A stretch of DNA of 14,014 bases, from positions 1 through 14,014 of the forward strand of contig CAZIJR010000016.1 in the NCBI GenBank assembly GCA_964539855.1. The letters are read 5' to 3'. Below are positions 6,416-12,353 of this stretch, piece after piece. Every line of letters starts with the position of its first letter. Position 1 is the first letter of the stretch. This DNA is from XYD1-FULL-39-28 sp964539855. Lineage in GTDB: Bacteria; Patescibacteriota; Minisyncoccia; Minisyncoccales; Staskawiczbacteraceae. Below the pieces are notes generated by a model. The model was not told the origin of the DNA. It did not search any database and was given only the letters and a program-made list of their open reading frames with translations. A program made the translations under genes and the position numbers.

Positions 6416-6852
6416 TCGGGTAAAATTATATTAAGAAAAAATTTGGACAGATTTTTTTTATGGATTAAAAATTCTTTTTTATCATCTGTTCTTACAATGC
6501 GGACGTCGTCATCAATATCTTGTTTAATCGCATTAAGAGAAACAAAAATAACATAAAAATTTTTACCGGCGTTAAGTTTTGGAATATTAACCTCTTCGTT
6601 TTTATTTCTGATATACAAAAAAACCTCTTCTTTTGGCTTTTCCTTTTTTGCCCCAAAAACTCTTGCTTTTACTATATGGCTTTGGGCAATTGCCCCTGGC
6701 TGATATGTTTTATACTCTCCTTTTCTTTTTACAACTAAGTTTACACTCTGTGTTTTTTCTTCGGGCCTAAAAATTATCAAACGTCCACCGGCGTTCAAGT
6801 TTATGCAGTCAATAACCTTATCTTCAATTTTTTCTTGTAGGTTATCCGTCAT
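6412..6852 (-). CDS. Unknown protein (146 aa) in the endoQ operon
   Basis: I do not recognise this family. The 146-aa product is soluble, with no signal peptide or membrane segment. It alternates strands and helices: an N-terminal helix (about 3-18), a likely beta region (GGRLIIFRPE 22-31, VNLVVKRKGEYK 37-48), a segment HIVKARVFGAKKEK (59-72), strands VFLYIRN (77-83) and NFYVIFVSLNAI (98-109), and a tail with DDDVRIVR (114-121). The pattern resembles a compact alpha/beta fold, but no catalytic motif is clear. Its start touches the stop of the EF-Tu-like gene and its stop overlaps the endoQ start by 4 nt, so the three genes are almost surely one transcript, and a link to EndoQ function is plausible. 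Confidence 0.8.
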   Translation of the reverse strand: MTDNLQEKIEDKVIDCINLNAGGRLIIFRPEEKTQSVNLVVKRKGEYKTYQPGAIAQSHIVKARVFGAKKEKPKEEVFLYIRNKNEEVNIPKLNAGKNFYVIFVSLNAIKQDIDDDVRIVRTDDKKEFLIHKKNLSKFFLNIILPE

Positions 6853-7107
6853 TTAAATCTTGAAAATCTTGTATCCCTCGTGCACTTTTTCGTCTACTTT
6901 TATTCCTATGGAATTTCCCTTTTTTGCTGATTTTACTTCCTTATGGTCAATTTGCATTGAAACAATTTTTTGTTCAAAATCAGTTTCCTGACCCCCAACT
7001 ATTCTTATTGTGTCTCCCTTTTTTAATGGTGCTGACAAATCGATAACAGCAACTTCTATATTGGAAAAATAATGCTTAACTTTTCCGATAGGTTTTTCTT
7101 TTTTCAT
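6853..7107 (-). CDS. EF-Tu domain 2-like beta-barrel protein (84 aa)
   Basis: This small stand-alone protein has the fold expected for domain 2 of translation GTPases: GKVKHYFSNIEVAVIDLSAPLKKGDTIRIVGG (about 8-39), then TDFEQKIVSMQIDHKEVKSAKKGNSIGIKV (42-71) and a final VHEGYKIFKI. The signature LKKGDTIRI plus SMQID followed by AKKGNSIGIKV is that of translation-factor beta barrels. Similar free domains occur in archaea and Patescibacteria, annotated as translation elongation factor-like proteins. There is no GTPase domain, so it cannot be a complete factor. It is first in the operon with the 146-aa protein and endoQ and abuts the next gene without a gap. Its molecular role is unknown. Confidence 0.8.
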   Translation of the reverse strand: MKKEKPIGKVKHYFSNIEVAVIDLSAPLKKGDTIRIVGGQETDFEQKIVSMQIDHKEVKSAKKGNSIGIKVDEKVHEGYKIFKI

Positions 7108-7124
7108 AAAACTTAATTTTTAAT

Positions 7125-7147
7125 ATTAAACTTTTTTTAATCGTATC
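7125..7147 (-). promoter_or_regulatory. Possible promoter of the EF-Tu-like/endoQ operon
   Basis: The minus strand has TTGATA (one mismatch to TTGACA) just after the terminator hairpin, followed by AT-rich sequence with TAATAT or TATTAA at a 15 or 18 nt spacing. The position before the operon is right, but the -10 box is weak. Confidence 0.35.
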
Positions 7148-7180
7148 AAAAACCGCCCTGATTAACAAGGCGGGTTTTGA
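7145..7180 (-). terminator. Intrinsic terminator after the NIF3-like gene and the 7162-7221 mini-unit
   Basis: CCGCC (7153-7157) pairs with GGCGG (7169-7173), with further A/T pairing outside. On the minus strand the hairpin is followed by TTTTT. It ends transcription from the NIF3-like gene and from the small unit that begins at 7266-7271. Confidence 0.8.
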
Positions 7181-7221
7181 TGAGAGGGATGTGCTTGAAT
7201 TCGGACAATGAATGCAAACAT
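7162..7221 (-). CDS. Possible 19-aa micropeptide MFAFIVRIQAHPSHQNPPC
   Basis: A short minus-strand frame begins with ATG 7221, 7 nt after an AGGGG sequence (7229-7233) that could act as a ribosome binding site. It ends with TAA at 7162-7164 inside the loop of the terminator hairpin. A TTGACA/TAAAAT promoter lies upstream, with a predicted start near 7237. The same frame is open back to ATG 7245, but that codon overlaps the -10 box. The peptide resembles nothing I know. The alternative is a non-coding RNA of about 90 nt, or simply a 3' region. Confidence that it is translated is low. Confidence 0.3.
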   Translation of the reverse strand: MFAFIVRIQAHPSHQNPPC

Positions 7222-7243
7222 ATCTTTACCCCTCACACTTGTC

Positions 7244-7271
7244 ATTTTATAATTAAATTGCACTGTGTCAA
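7244..7271 (-). promoter_or_regulatory. Promoter overlapping the 3' end of the NIF3-like gene
   Basis: The minus strand shows a consensus TTGACA (7266-7271, overlapping the NIF3-like stop codon), a 16-nt spacer and TAAAAT (7244-7249). Transcription would start near 7237 and reach the terminator at 7150 after about 90 nt. The flank GGCTTGACAC is the same 10-mer as in the DUF5320 promoter. Confidence 0.5.
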
Positions 7272-8215
7272 GCCTTTCTTGAGAATCTTGTAAACCCTGA
7301 GCAGGGGACTATCTCAATTCCTTGTTTTTCCAATTCATCCATCAGCAAATTAACCCCTAAAGAATCTGATGAAATATGCCCTGCAATTACGATGTTAACG
7401 TGGGCAGCTTCCGCTTCTTTTTTGTGCTCTTCAGAAATGTGCATCCCCACAACCGTGCCCACTCCAGCTTGCGCCATTTTTTCGTATAGTTTTGGAGAGC
7501 CCTCTGTACCTCCTGTGATTTCAGACAAAGCAATTTTTCCGCATCTATTATCTGGAGAGCCCACAAAAATTTTAGGACCTACGCCAATTTTCATTGCCTC
7601 TTTATATTCTGGTATTTCCTTTAATATACTTATTAATTCGCCAACTGTTTCGGGTTTTTTTTGCTCAACAAAATCTCTTAAAAATTTGGCGGCTAAATTA
7701 TCGCAAGGCGTATGAGAGTTCATTAAATTAATACCCATTAATTTTGCTGCATCCACAGTCCTTTGATGGTTTGAAGAATTAACTCCTCTGGCTACCTCTG
7801 AAATTCTTTCCTTCATTAAGCCTTCTGCAACGTTTATGGGCACGCCATAATAGTTACAAACATCTGCCTGCAATTCCATCACATCTGCCAACTGGGCCAA
7901 TCCTTTACCAACCGGATGATGGGCTATAACCAAGTCAATATCTCCTAAGTGTTTTGCAATTAAAATTTCTTCAGGGCCTATATCTATGCCAACCAAAACC
8001 TTTTTAATTTCTTTATTTTCAGAAACATTATAAATACCTGAATCTAAATACGGATTTTTCAAAGCATCTTTATCAAATTCTTCCTTAGCCTCAATTGACA
8101 GTTTCTCAAATCTTTTTCTTTTAGAATCTAAAAGTTTTTGCACTCCTTCCTTTCCACGAAAATCAGCATCCGTACCCATTTTTATCATCAAATTGTAAAT
8201 ATCACTTATTTTCAT
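7268..8215 (-). CDS. NIF3-like metal-binding protein (NGG1p-interacting factor 3 family)
   Basis: NIF3/YbgI-family proteins are toroidal oligomers with a two-metal site and a poorly defined hydrolase-like function; annotation as GTP cyclohydrolase I type 2 is often doubtful. The 315-aa product has the metal-binding motifs: AHHPVG (98-103), SHTPCDN (167-173) with H168 and D172, and GHISSD (279-284) with H280. GIDIG (76-80) starts the core. The N-terminal 65 residues form a charged helical extension (KRKRFEKLSIEAKEEF) absent from short homologues. Its start lies inside the 3' end of the 41-aa gene (14-nt overlap), so the two are translationally coupled. It is last in the MurE-like/small-protein/NIF3-like operon. 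Confidence 0.87.
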   Translation of the reverse strand: MKISDIYNLMIKMGTDADFRGKEGVQKLLDSKRKRFEKLSIEAKEEFDKDALKNPYLDSGIYNVSENKEIKKVLVGIDIGPEEILIAKHLGDIDLVIAHHPVGKGLAQLADVMELQADVCNYYGVPINVAEGLMKERISEVARGVNSSNHQRTVDAAKLMGINLMNSHTPCDNLAAKFLRDFVEQKKPETVGELISILKEIPEYKEAMKIGVGPKIFVGSPDNRCGKIALSEITGGTEGSPKLYEKMAQAGVGTVVGMHISEEHKKEAEAAHVNIVIAGHISSDSLGVNLLMDELEKQGIEIVPCSGFTRFSRKA

Positions 8216-8327
8216 ATAACATTTTTATTAATTCCTCTTGTTTTTTTATATCAAAAAACTGGCGCCTTATTCTGGCCTTCTCTCTTCTTATAAACGTTTT
8301 TGCTGATTTAGTCATTTTATTCTTCAT
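8202..8327 (-). CDS. Small basic protein (41 aa) between the MurE-like and NIF3-like genes
   Basis: This short gene reads MKNKMTKSAKTFIRRE, then KARIRRQFFDIKKQEELIKM, then LYENK and TGA. It has 41 aa, is strongly basic in the first half and is likely helical throughout. A second in-frame ATG at 8315 would give 37 aa. Support as a real gene comes from its position: it fills the 155-nt gap between two co-directional genes and overlaps the NIF3-like start by 14 nt. The heptad-like pattern and basic surface suggest RNA or ribosome contact, but this is inference. No Shine-Dalgarno sequence is present, as for most genes here. Similar short basic proteins seem common in Parcubacteria, a recollection I cannot verify. 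Confidence 0.65.
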   Translation of the reverse strand: MKNKMTKSAKTFIRREKARIRRQFFDIKKQEELIKMLYENK

Positions 8328-8370
8328 AACTTAAGTTTTTTACCTTACCATAAATCACCTGGACAATCAA

Positions 8371-9549
8371 CTATCTATCCATAGCTTCTTTTGCAATCCT
8401 ACGGTCGTCCCAAGGGATTTTTTTACCATTGGCCACACACATCCAAGGCTCTGATCCTTTACCCGTGATTATCACAACGTCTCCAGGCATTGCTGACTTT
8501 ATAGCTTTTTTAATAGCCTCTACTCTATCCTGTATCTTTTGAGCTTTATCGCCTGCTGTTGTGGCAACCTGGTCTATAATTTCCAATGGGTCTTCTTCAT
8601 ACGGATCTTCATTTGTTACAATAATCTCTTTGCAGTATTTTTTTGCCAATTCGCCCAGAACAGGCCTTTTCCATTTATCCCTGCCTCCTCCACAACTTCC
8701 TAAAACACAAATTAAGGGCTTTCCTTCAAAAGATTTATACGCAGCTTCCAATTGCTCTGGAGTATGAGCATAATCAACCACAGCCATAAACGGCTCTTTT
8801 TTTATAATTTCCATTCTACCTGGAATTGCTTTTACTTTTAAAAGTGCTCTTTTACAAATTTCAAAATCAACTCCATAATTTTCGGCAACAGATACTGCGG
8901 CTAAGGCATTCATTATATTAAACTGGCCTAATAAATTAAGTTTAATTTCTTTTGCTTTTTCATTTTTACGGCTAAAAGTGATTTTTTTGCTGGCTGGCGT
9001 GTCTAAAAAATATTTTGCGTTTTTATCATCCACATTTATAATATGCGTATTTTTATTTTCTTTAAAAAGCCTTAGCTTGGCGTTCCTGTAATTTTCAAAT
9101 CCTCCATGAGCTTCAATGTGCTCTTGCCCTAAATTTGTAAAAACAACCGTATCAAAATTTATGAACTTGTGCCTAAATTGATTTATGCCTTCTGAAGTCA
9201 CTTCTAAGATAATATACATACACCCGGCCTTTTTAGCCTGCCTAAGAAATTTTTGCATGACAAAACGCCCCGGCATTGTCATTTTATATTTATTTTCCCA
9301 TTCTTTTTCTCCTATTTTAAAGCGGGCTGTAGAGGTGGAGGCTACTTTTGCCCCTGCCTCTTCTAAAATTCTACTTATGAAATCAACTGTGGTAGACTTG
9401 CCGCTAGTTCCCGTGACTCCTATAATCTTTATGTTTTTGTTCATACCTGGAAACCCATATAAAACGGCTCCCAGCAAAGCCAGTTTAAAATGATAAACAT
9501 TCAAGAAAAAGGGCGGCATAAATTTTTTTATTTTTTCCTTTACAGCCAT
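8371..9549 (-). CDS. MurE-like Mur ligase (UDP-MurNAc-peptide synthetase family)
   Basis: Mur ligases use ATP to add amino acids to the UDP-MurNAc peptide in peptidoglycan synthesis. The 392-aa protein has the ATP loop GVTGTSGKSTT (44-54), the TNLGQEHIEAHGG motif (138-150), NYRNAKLRLF (153-162) with K158 at the usual carbamylated-lysine site, PGRME (243-247), DYAHTPEQL (259-267), GSCGGGRDKWKRP (284-296) and GKGSEP (363-368). This pattern is closest to MurE. Two features differ: the N-terminal UDP-binding domain is cut to about 40 residues against about 90-100 in MurE, and the substrate motif DNPR is replaced by NEDPYEEDP (313-321). The third amino acid cannot be predicted, and a related ligase role is possible. 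It starts an operon with the 41-aa and NIF3-like genes. Confidence 0.85.
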   Translation of the reverse strand: MAVKEKIKKFMPPFFLNVYHFKLALLGAVLYGFPGMNKNIKIIGVTGTSGKSTTVDFISRILEEAGAKVASTSTARFKIGEKEWENKYKMTMPGRFVMQKFLRQAKKAGCMYIILEVTSEGINQFRHKFINFDTVVFTNLGQEHIEAHGGFENYRNAKLRLFKENKNTHIINVDDKNAKYFLDTPASKKITFSRKNEKAKEIKLNLLGQFNIMNALAAVSVAENYGVDFEICKRALLKVKAIPGRMEIIKKEPFMAVVDYAHTPEQLEAAYKSFEGKPLICVLGSCGGGRDKWKRPVLGELAKKYCKEIIVTNEDPYEEDPLEIIDQVATTAGDKAQKIQDRVEAIKKAIKSAMPGDVVIITGKGSEPWMCVANGKKIPWDDRRIAKEAMDR

Positions 9550-9576
9550 TGCTCTAATCTATCATAAAATCCGCAC

Positions 9577-9603
9577 AAAAAAAAGCCAACCTCATGGTTG
9601 GCT
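9577..9603 (-). terminator. Intrinsic terminator embedded in the zinc-finger gene stop codon
   Basis: A perfect 8-bp stem AGCCAACC/GGTTGGCT (9584-9591 with 9596-9603) has loop TCAT. On the minus strand it is followed by a T-run (9577-9583). The stop codon TGA of the zinc-finger gene forms most of the loop. The MurE-like ATG lies 28 nt further on. Confidence 0.92.
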
Positions 9604-9831
9604 GTGCGCTTCGATGTGTTGAGAGAGAGAGCGTAAATCTTTGCTCTGACATTCTGGGCAACACCACATTTTATCGCCCAGTACCTCTGGCTTTTCTTCT
9701 GGCTTTTTACCAGTACATACCCACTTCTGATAGCAATCCCAGCAAACCTTGCGTCTTCCCCTCTTTGTACTAGGGCGATTGAATATGATTCCTGCATTTG
9801 CCGCGGCGACTCTAACAAAATCCTCATCCAT
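9592..9831 (-). CDS. Small zinc-finger protein (79 aa), unknown
   Basis: I do not recognise the family, but the metal ligands are clear: C30-x2-C33, C39, C57-C58-x2-C61 and H72-x3-H76. This could hold one zinc through the two CxxC pairs (zinc ribbon) and perhaps more through the HxxxH helix. A basic stretch TKRGRRK (22-28) precedes the first pair, which suits nucleic-acid binding. ATG 9831 is chosen because GGAG (9841-9844) sits 9 nt upstream; GTG 9834 would add one residue. Hand count gives about 47% GC over most of the gene, against AT-rich neighbours. Like the 62-aa gene it has a Shine-Dalgarno sequence and its own terminator. A frame at 9540-9827 on the same strand lacks such motifs and is a shadow. 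Confidence 0.75.
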   Translation of the reverse strand: MDEDFVRVAAANAGIIFNRPSTKRGRRKVCWDCYQKWVCTGKKPEEKPEVLGDKMWCCPECQSKDLRSLSQHIEAHSQP

Positions 9832-9861
9832 CACACATCACTCCATTGTAAAAGAACTGTG

Positions 9862-9937
9862 AAAAAACAAAAACCTCTTTTGGAGAAGAGGCGCTTTTTG
9901 TTTTATTTTTTGAAAAACGCTCCTTCTCTAAGAGAGG
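9862..9937 (-). terminator. Large imperfect inverted repeat with terminator (possible attenuator)
   Basis: Arms 9874-9899 and 9913-9937 are imperfect inverted copies of about 25 nt around an AT-rich loop. The arm next to the minus-strand T-run also folds alone: CCTCTT (9874-9879) with AAGAGG (9886-9891). On the minus strand either fold is followed by TTTTTGTTTTTT (9862-9873). It can end the DUF134 operon, but a promoter lies between DUF134 and this site, so it also sits in the leader of the zinc-finger gene. Confidence 0.7.
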
Positions 9938-9978
9938 TTAATAATTCTAATAATAATTATGTTTTTTATTCTATTCAT
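9928..9978 (-). CDS. Possible 16-aa leader peptide MNRIKNIIIIRIINLS
   Basis: A short minus-strand frame starts at ATG 9978, about 18 nt after the -10 box at 9991-9996, and stops at TAG 9928-9930 inside the first arm of the large inverted repeat. It is very rich in isoleucine (7 of 16). The arrangement resembles attenuation leaders, where ribosome position decides the RNA fold. The predicted transcript start near 9984 would leave only a few bases before the ATG, so an AGGTG sequence upstream would mostly not be transcribed. AT-rich sequence can give such peptides by chance. Confidence 0.25.
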   Translation of the reverse strand: MNRIKNIIIIRIINLS

Positions 9979-9990
9979 ATCTGCACCTAA

Positions 9991-10019
9991 AGTATACAAA
10001 ATCCTAAAAACTGTGTCAA
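9991..10019 (-). promoter_or_regulatory. Near-consensus promoter after DUF134, reading toward the zinc-finger gene
   Basis: On the minus strand TTGACA (10014-10019) and TATACT (9991-9996) are 17 nt apart, the ideal spacing. The -35 box lies immediately after the DUF134 stop codon. The transcript would start near 9984 and pass the inverted repeat before the zinc-finger start at 9831, which leaves a leader of about 150 nt. Confidence 0.7.
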
Positions 10020-10020
10020 A

Positions 10021-10296
10021 TTATTTTACAATCCTTATAGCCTTTCCTTCCACTAAAGCTTCTGTAATTTTTTTGTAAGCAGAGGCTAGAATTCTCTGGA
10101 ACGTACTTTGAGATGTGTTCATTTTTTGAGCTGCTTCAGTTTGCTCCAGCTCTTTTATATTCTTTAATCTTAATGCTTCAAGCTCTTCCCCAGTAAGCTC
10201 AACCAACTCTAAATTCCTCATGGGGATTCCTTGGGGTTTAAAATATGTAACATTAGGGTTAAATCTTATTTTTCTACAAAGTCTTGGTCTTGGCAT
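10021..10296 (-). CDS. DUF134 family helix-turn-helix protein
   Basis: DUF134 proteins are small putative DNA-binding proteins of unknown ligand, often near metal or redox genes. The 91-aa product matches the family along its length: MPRPRLCRKI, then the YFKPQGIPMRNLE block (18-30), ELTGEELEALRL (33-44) and a helix-turn-helix of the sigma-70 region 4 type (about 49-78, ELEQTEAAQKM then TSQSTFQRILASAYKKI). The tail GKAIRI is also typical. Cys7 in the N-terminal motif is a possible metal or redox ligand. It is the last gene of DUF5320-CDF-deacetylase-DUF134, 5 nt after the deacetylase stop. It may regulate its own operon, but this is inference from position. Confidence 0.92.
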   Translation of the reverse strand: MPRPRLCRKIRFNPNVTYFKPQGIPMRNLELVELTGEELEALRLKNIKELEQTEAAQKMNTSQSTFQRILASAYKKITEALVEGKAIRIVK

Positions 10297-10301
10297 AAAT
10301 T

Positions 10302-11246
10302 TTAATTACAAATATTAATTACCTTTTCCTCTTGTTCATAAGGAGTTAGTGGTCTAATTTTTTCTTGCGTATATGGATTATTCTTATTTGTCGGGATTTG
10401 CCATAAAGGAATCGTCCAATCAGGTTTTCCCATAAATTCGTCCAAGCTTACCCAATTGATATTAGCGTTATCCCAAAACTCAACCCACATGTCATTCCAT
10501 TGTTTTAGATTGCCTCCAATATAAGTATGCGACACCGGAGTTACTCTAGAATATTGCCCAAACCATGCTTTTTCTTTGGGTGTTAACAGCTCAATTGCTC
10601 TAGTCAATTCTTCCCTCATATCATTTGGAGTACCTGCTCTTTCATAAAATGAGTAATCACAAAGGCTTCCATATTCAAAGGTTACCAATGGGATGTTAGA
10701 GACAGATAAAATTTTTACATTATATCCTTCTGGTTGATAAACCGTTGCCTTGTCTCCTGTCGTACCTCTGGCAGTAATATACGGTATTCCCAGGTCTTCG
10801 GCAACTTGTATAGTAGTCATATCAGAAGCCATATAGCGAGACGAAATAATTCTTGGCCTTGTTCCGGTGCACCCTTCAATTTCATCTAGCATTTTTACAA
10901 TTCTTGCTTTTTGGTCTTCATAGAGAATATCCCAAAAAGGCTCCTGGACATTTGCTGCAACAATCTCTATATTTCCCAAGCTAAGAGTATTTTTTACTTC
11001 CTCACAATTTGTTTGAACAAACTCAGGAGAAACCATTAAAAGACCATAAATATTTTTTTCCTTCATTTCTGTTACCATAGTAGATAGCCCTATTGGCTCA
11101 CTTTTAGATTCAATAAGAATCATAATTCCGTCTGTTTTTATCTCTGTGGTCTTCGGACCAGAAACAAAATAAAAAATAATCGCTGAGACTATTGCTACAA
11201 TAATTATGATAAAAATTAAATATAAAATTTTGTTATTTATTTTCAT
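10302..11246 (-). CDS. Membrane-anchored polysaccharide deacetylase-like protein
   Basis: The 314-aa protein has an N-terminal membrane anchor (about 8-29, no clear cleavage site) and an extracytoplasmic domain. The segment GTRPRIISSRYMASDMTTIQVAEDLGIPYITARG (128-161) resembles the part of the NodB/carbohydrate esterase 4 barrel where a proline-rich loop is followed by a helix and the next strand. The usual metal-binding D-D and HxxxH motifs are not found, and SHTYIGG (239-245) is only a weak candidate for the late histidine motif. It could be a divergent or inactive deacetylase, or a carbohydrate-binding barrel. It sits between the CDF exporter (6 nt upstream) and DUF134 (5 nt downstream) in one operon. 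Its link to metal handling is unknown. Confidence 0.65.
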   Translation of the reverse strand: MKINNKILYLIFIIIIVAIVSAIIFYFVSGPKTTEIKTDGIMILIESKSEPIGLSTMVTEMKEKNIYGLLMVSPEFVQTNCEEVKNTLSLGNIEIVAANVQEPFWDILYEDQKARIVKMLDEIEGCTGTRPRIISSRYMASDMTTIQVAEDLGIPYITARGTTGDKATVYQPEGYNVKILSVSNIPLVTFEYGSLCDYSFYERAGTPNDMREELTRAIELLTPKEKAWFGQYSRVTPVSHTYIGGNLKQWNDMWVEFWDNANINWVSLDEFMGKPDWTIPLWQIPTNKNNPYTQEKIRPLTPYEQEEKVINICN

Positions 11247-11252
11247 ATTATT

Positions 11253-12302
11253 TTATTTTCTTTCTAAATTAATATTACATTTAGGACATTTGATAGTTGA
11301 ACAAGGAACTCCGGACTGGTGAGAAACCTTATATCCGCAGCTTGAACAGACACAAAATCCACCAGGTCCTTCTTTAGAAGCACCTTCAGCCTGCCCTACA
11401 AATCTTCCTTTTTTCTGCCAACCAAAACCCTTCCCAAAAGCTGGCTTATAAAATCCTGTTTGCAACTGAGTTCCTTTAATTTGTATTGCCACATAAGATA
11501 AATTTAGAATTTTTTGCATTAATTTTTTCCTTAACTCTTCTGAAATATTTGTTGCTTTTTCTATGTTTAAATTACCCGGTAGGCTTATTTCCAAATTAGC
11601 TGTAACAGACGAACCTTTCTTTTGGGTTTTTAAGGAGTCCATTTTAATATTCTGGCTTTCTACAATTTCTTTTATTTTATCTTCTATTTCAGGTCCGGCA
11701 GAAACGTCCAATAAGGAGTCTGTCGCAATTTTTCCTAAAGAAAAAGATTCCTTAATAATATATAGTCCGATTATAAAAGATAAAATTGAATCTACGTAGA
11801 TCCAATAGCTGGTAAAGAATAGACCAACTAAAACCACCAAAGAAGCATAAACATCTACTCTGGAATGAACTCCATCTGACAGCAAGGAAACAGAATTTTC
11901 TTTCTTCCCATAGTAAATTTTTATTCTGGCCATAATCTCGTTAACTAGGGCTGACAATAGCATTACTCCCAATACCAAATATCCCACATTTATGGACGAA
12001 GGATTTTTAAATTCCCTAACTGCCTCTAATATAATAAACAATCCTGTCAAGAACAAAACTATTGTAATAATCAAGCCAGATAAAACTTCAAATTTATAAT
12101 GGCCATAAGGATGTTTCTGGTCCTCAGGTTTTTTAGAAATTTTTATGCCCACAAAGCTTATTACCGAAGAAAGTATATCCATGCCAGAGTGGAGCCCTTC
12201 TGCAAAAACAGCTGACGAATGCGAAAAAACTCCAACAGCAATTTTAACTGCAGACAAAACAACATTTGCTAAAATAGATAATATTGATATTTTTTCTTTC
12301 AT
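11253..12302 (-). CDS. Cation diffusion facilitator (CDF) metal exporter with C-terminal zinc ribbon
   Basis: CDF proteins export divalent metal ions in exchange for protons. ATG 12302 is chosen; an in-frame TTG at 12326 would place the start inside the terminator hairpin. The 349-aa product has about six membrane segments within 1-200. The metal site shows HSGMD (38-42) in helix 2 and HSRVD (146-150) in helix 5, the H/D pairs of zinc-type CDFs. HPYGHYKFE (64-72) and the cytoplasmic domain (about 205-278, ending VAIQIKG) are family features. Unusual is the tail: a Gly/Lys linker with GKGFGWQKKGRF (290-301) and a ribbon-like module with C317, C319, C322, H328, C334, C339 and C342. The tail could sense or buffer metal. 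First gene after DUF5320. Confidence 0.9.
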   Translation of the reverse strand: MKEKISILSILANVVLSAVKIAVGVFSHSSAVFAEGLHSGMDILSSVISFVGIKISKKPEDQKHPYGHYKFEVLSGLIITIVLFLTGLFIILEAVREFKNPSSINVGYLVLGVMLLSALVNEIMARIKIYYGKKENSVSLLSDGVHSRVDVYASLVVLVGLFFTSYWIYVDSILSFIIGLYIIKESFSLGKIATDSLLDVSAGPEIEDKIKEIVESQNIKMDSLKTQKKGSSVTANLEISLPGNLNIEKATNISEELRKKLMQKILNLSYVAIQIKGTQLQTGFYKPAFGKGFGWQKKGRFVGQAEGASKEGPGGFCVCSSCGYKVSHQSGVPCSTIKCPKCNINLERK

Positions 12303-12305
12303 ATT

Positions 12306-12340
12306 TAATAAAGAAAACCTGCCCAACTTAAAAGCTGGGC
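12306..12340 (-). terminator. Terminator or attenuator between DUF5320 and the CDF gene
   Basis: GCCCAACTT (12321-12329) pairs with AAGCTGGGC (12332-12340) with one mismatch. On the minus strand a T-rich stretch (AGGTTTTCTTT) follows. It lies between the DUF5320 stop and the CDF start 4 nt beyond the T-rich tail, so it may reduce but not abolish read-through into the operon. Confidence 0.7.
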
Positions 12341-12353
12341 CGGGTATTTCTTT

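Noticed and set aside
9540..9827. Minus-strand 95-codon frame overlapping the zinc-finger gene
   Set aside because: It lacks the SD, the CxxC pairs and the terminator match of the 9592-9831 frame, and it overlaps the MurE-like start.
12303..12326. TTG start for the CDF gene, 8 codons upstream
   Set aside because: The codons run through the DUF5320 terminator, and ATG 12302 gives the normal CDF N-terminus.
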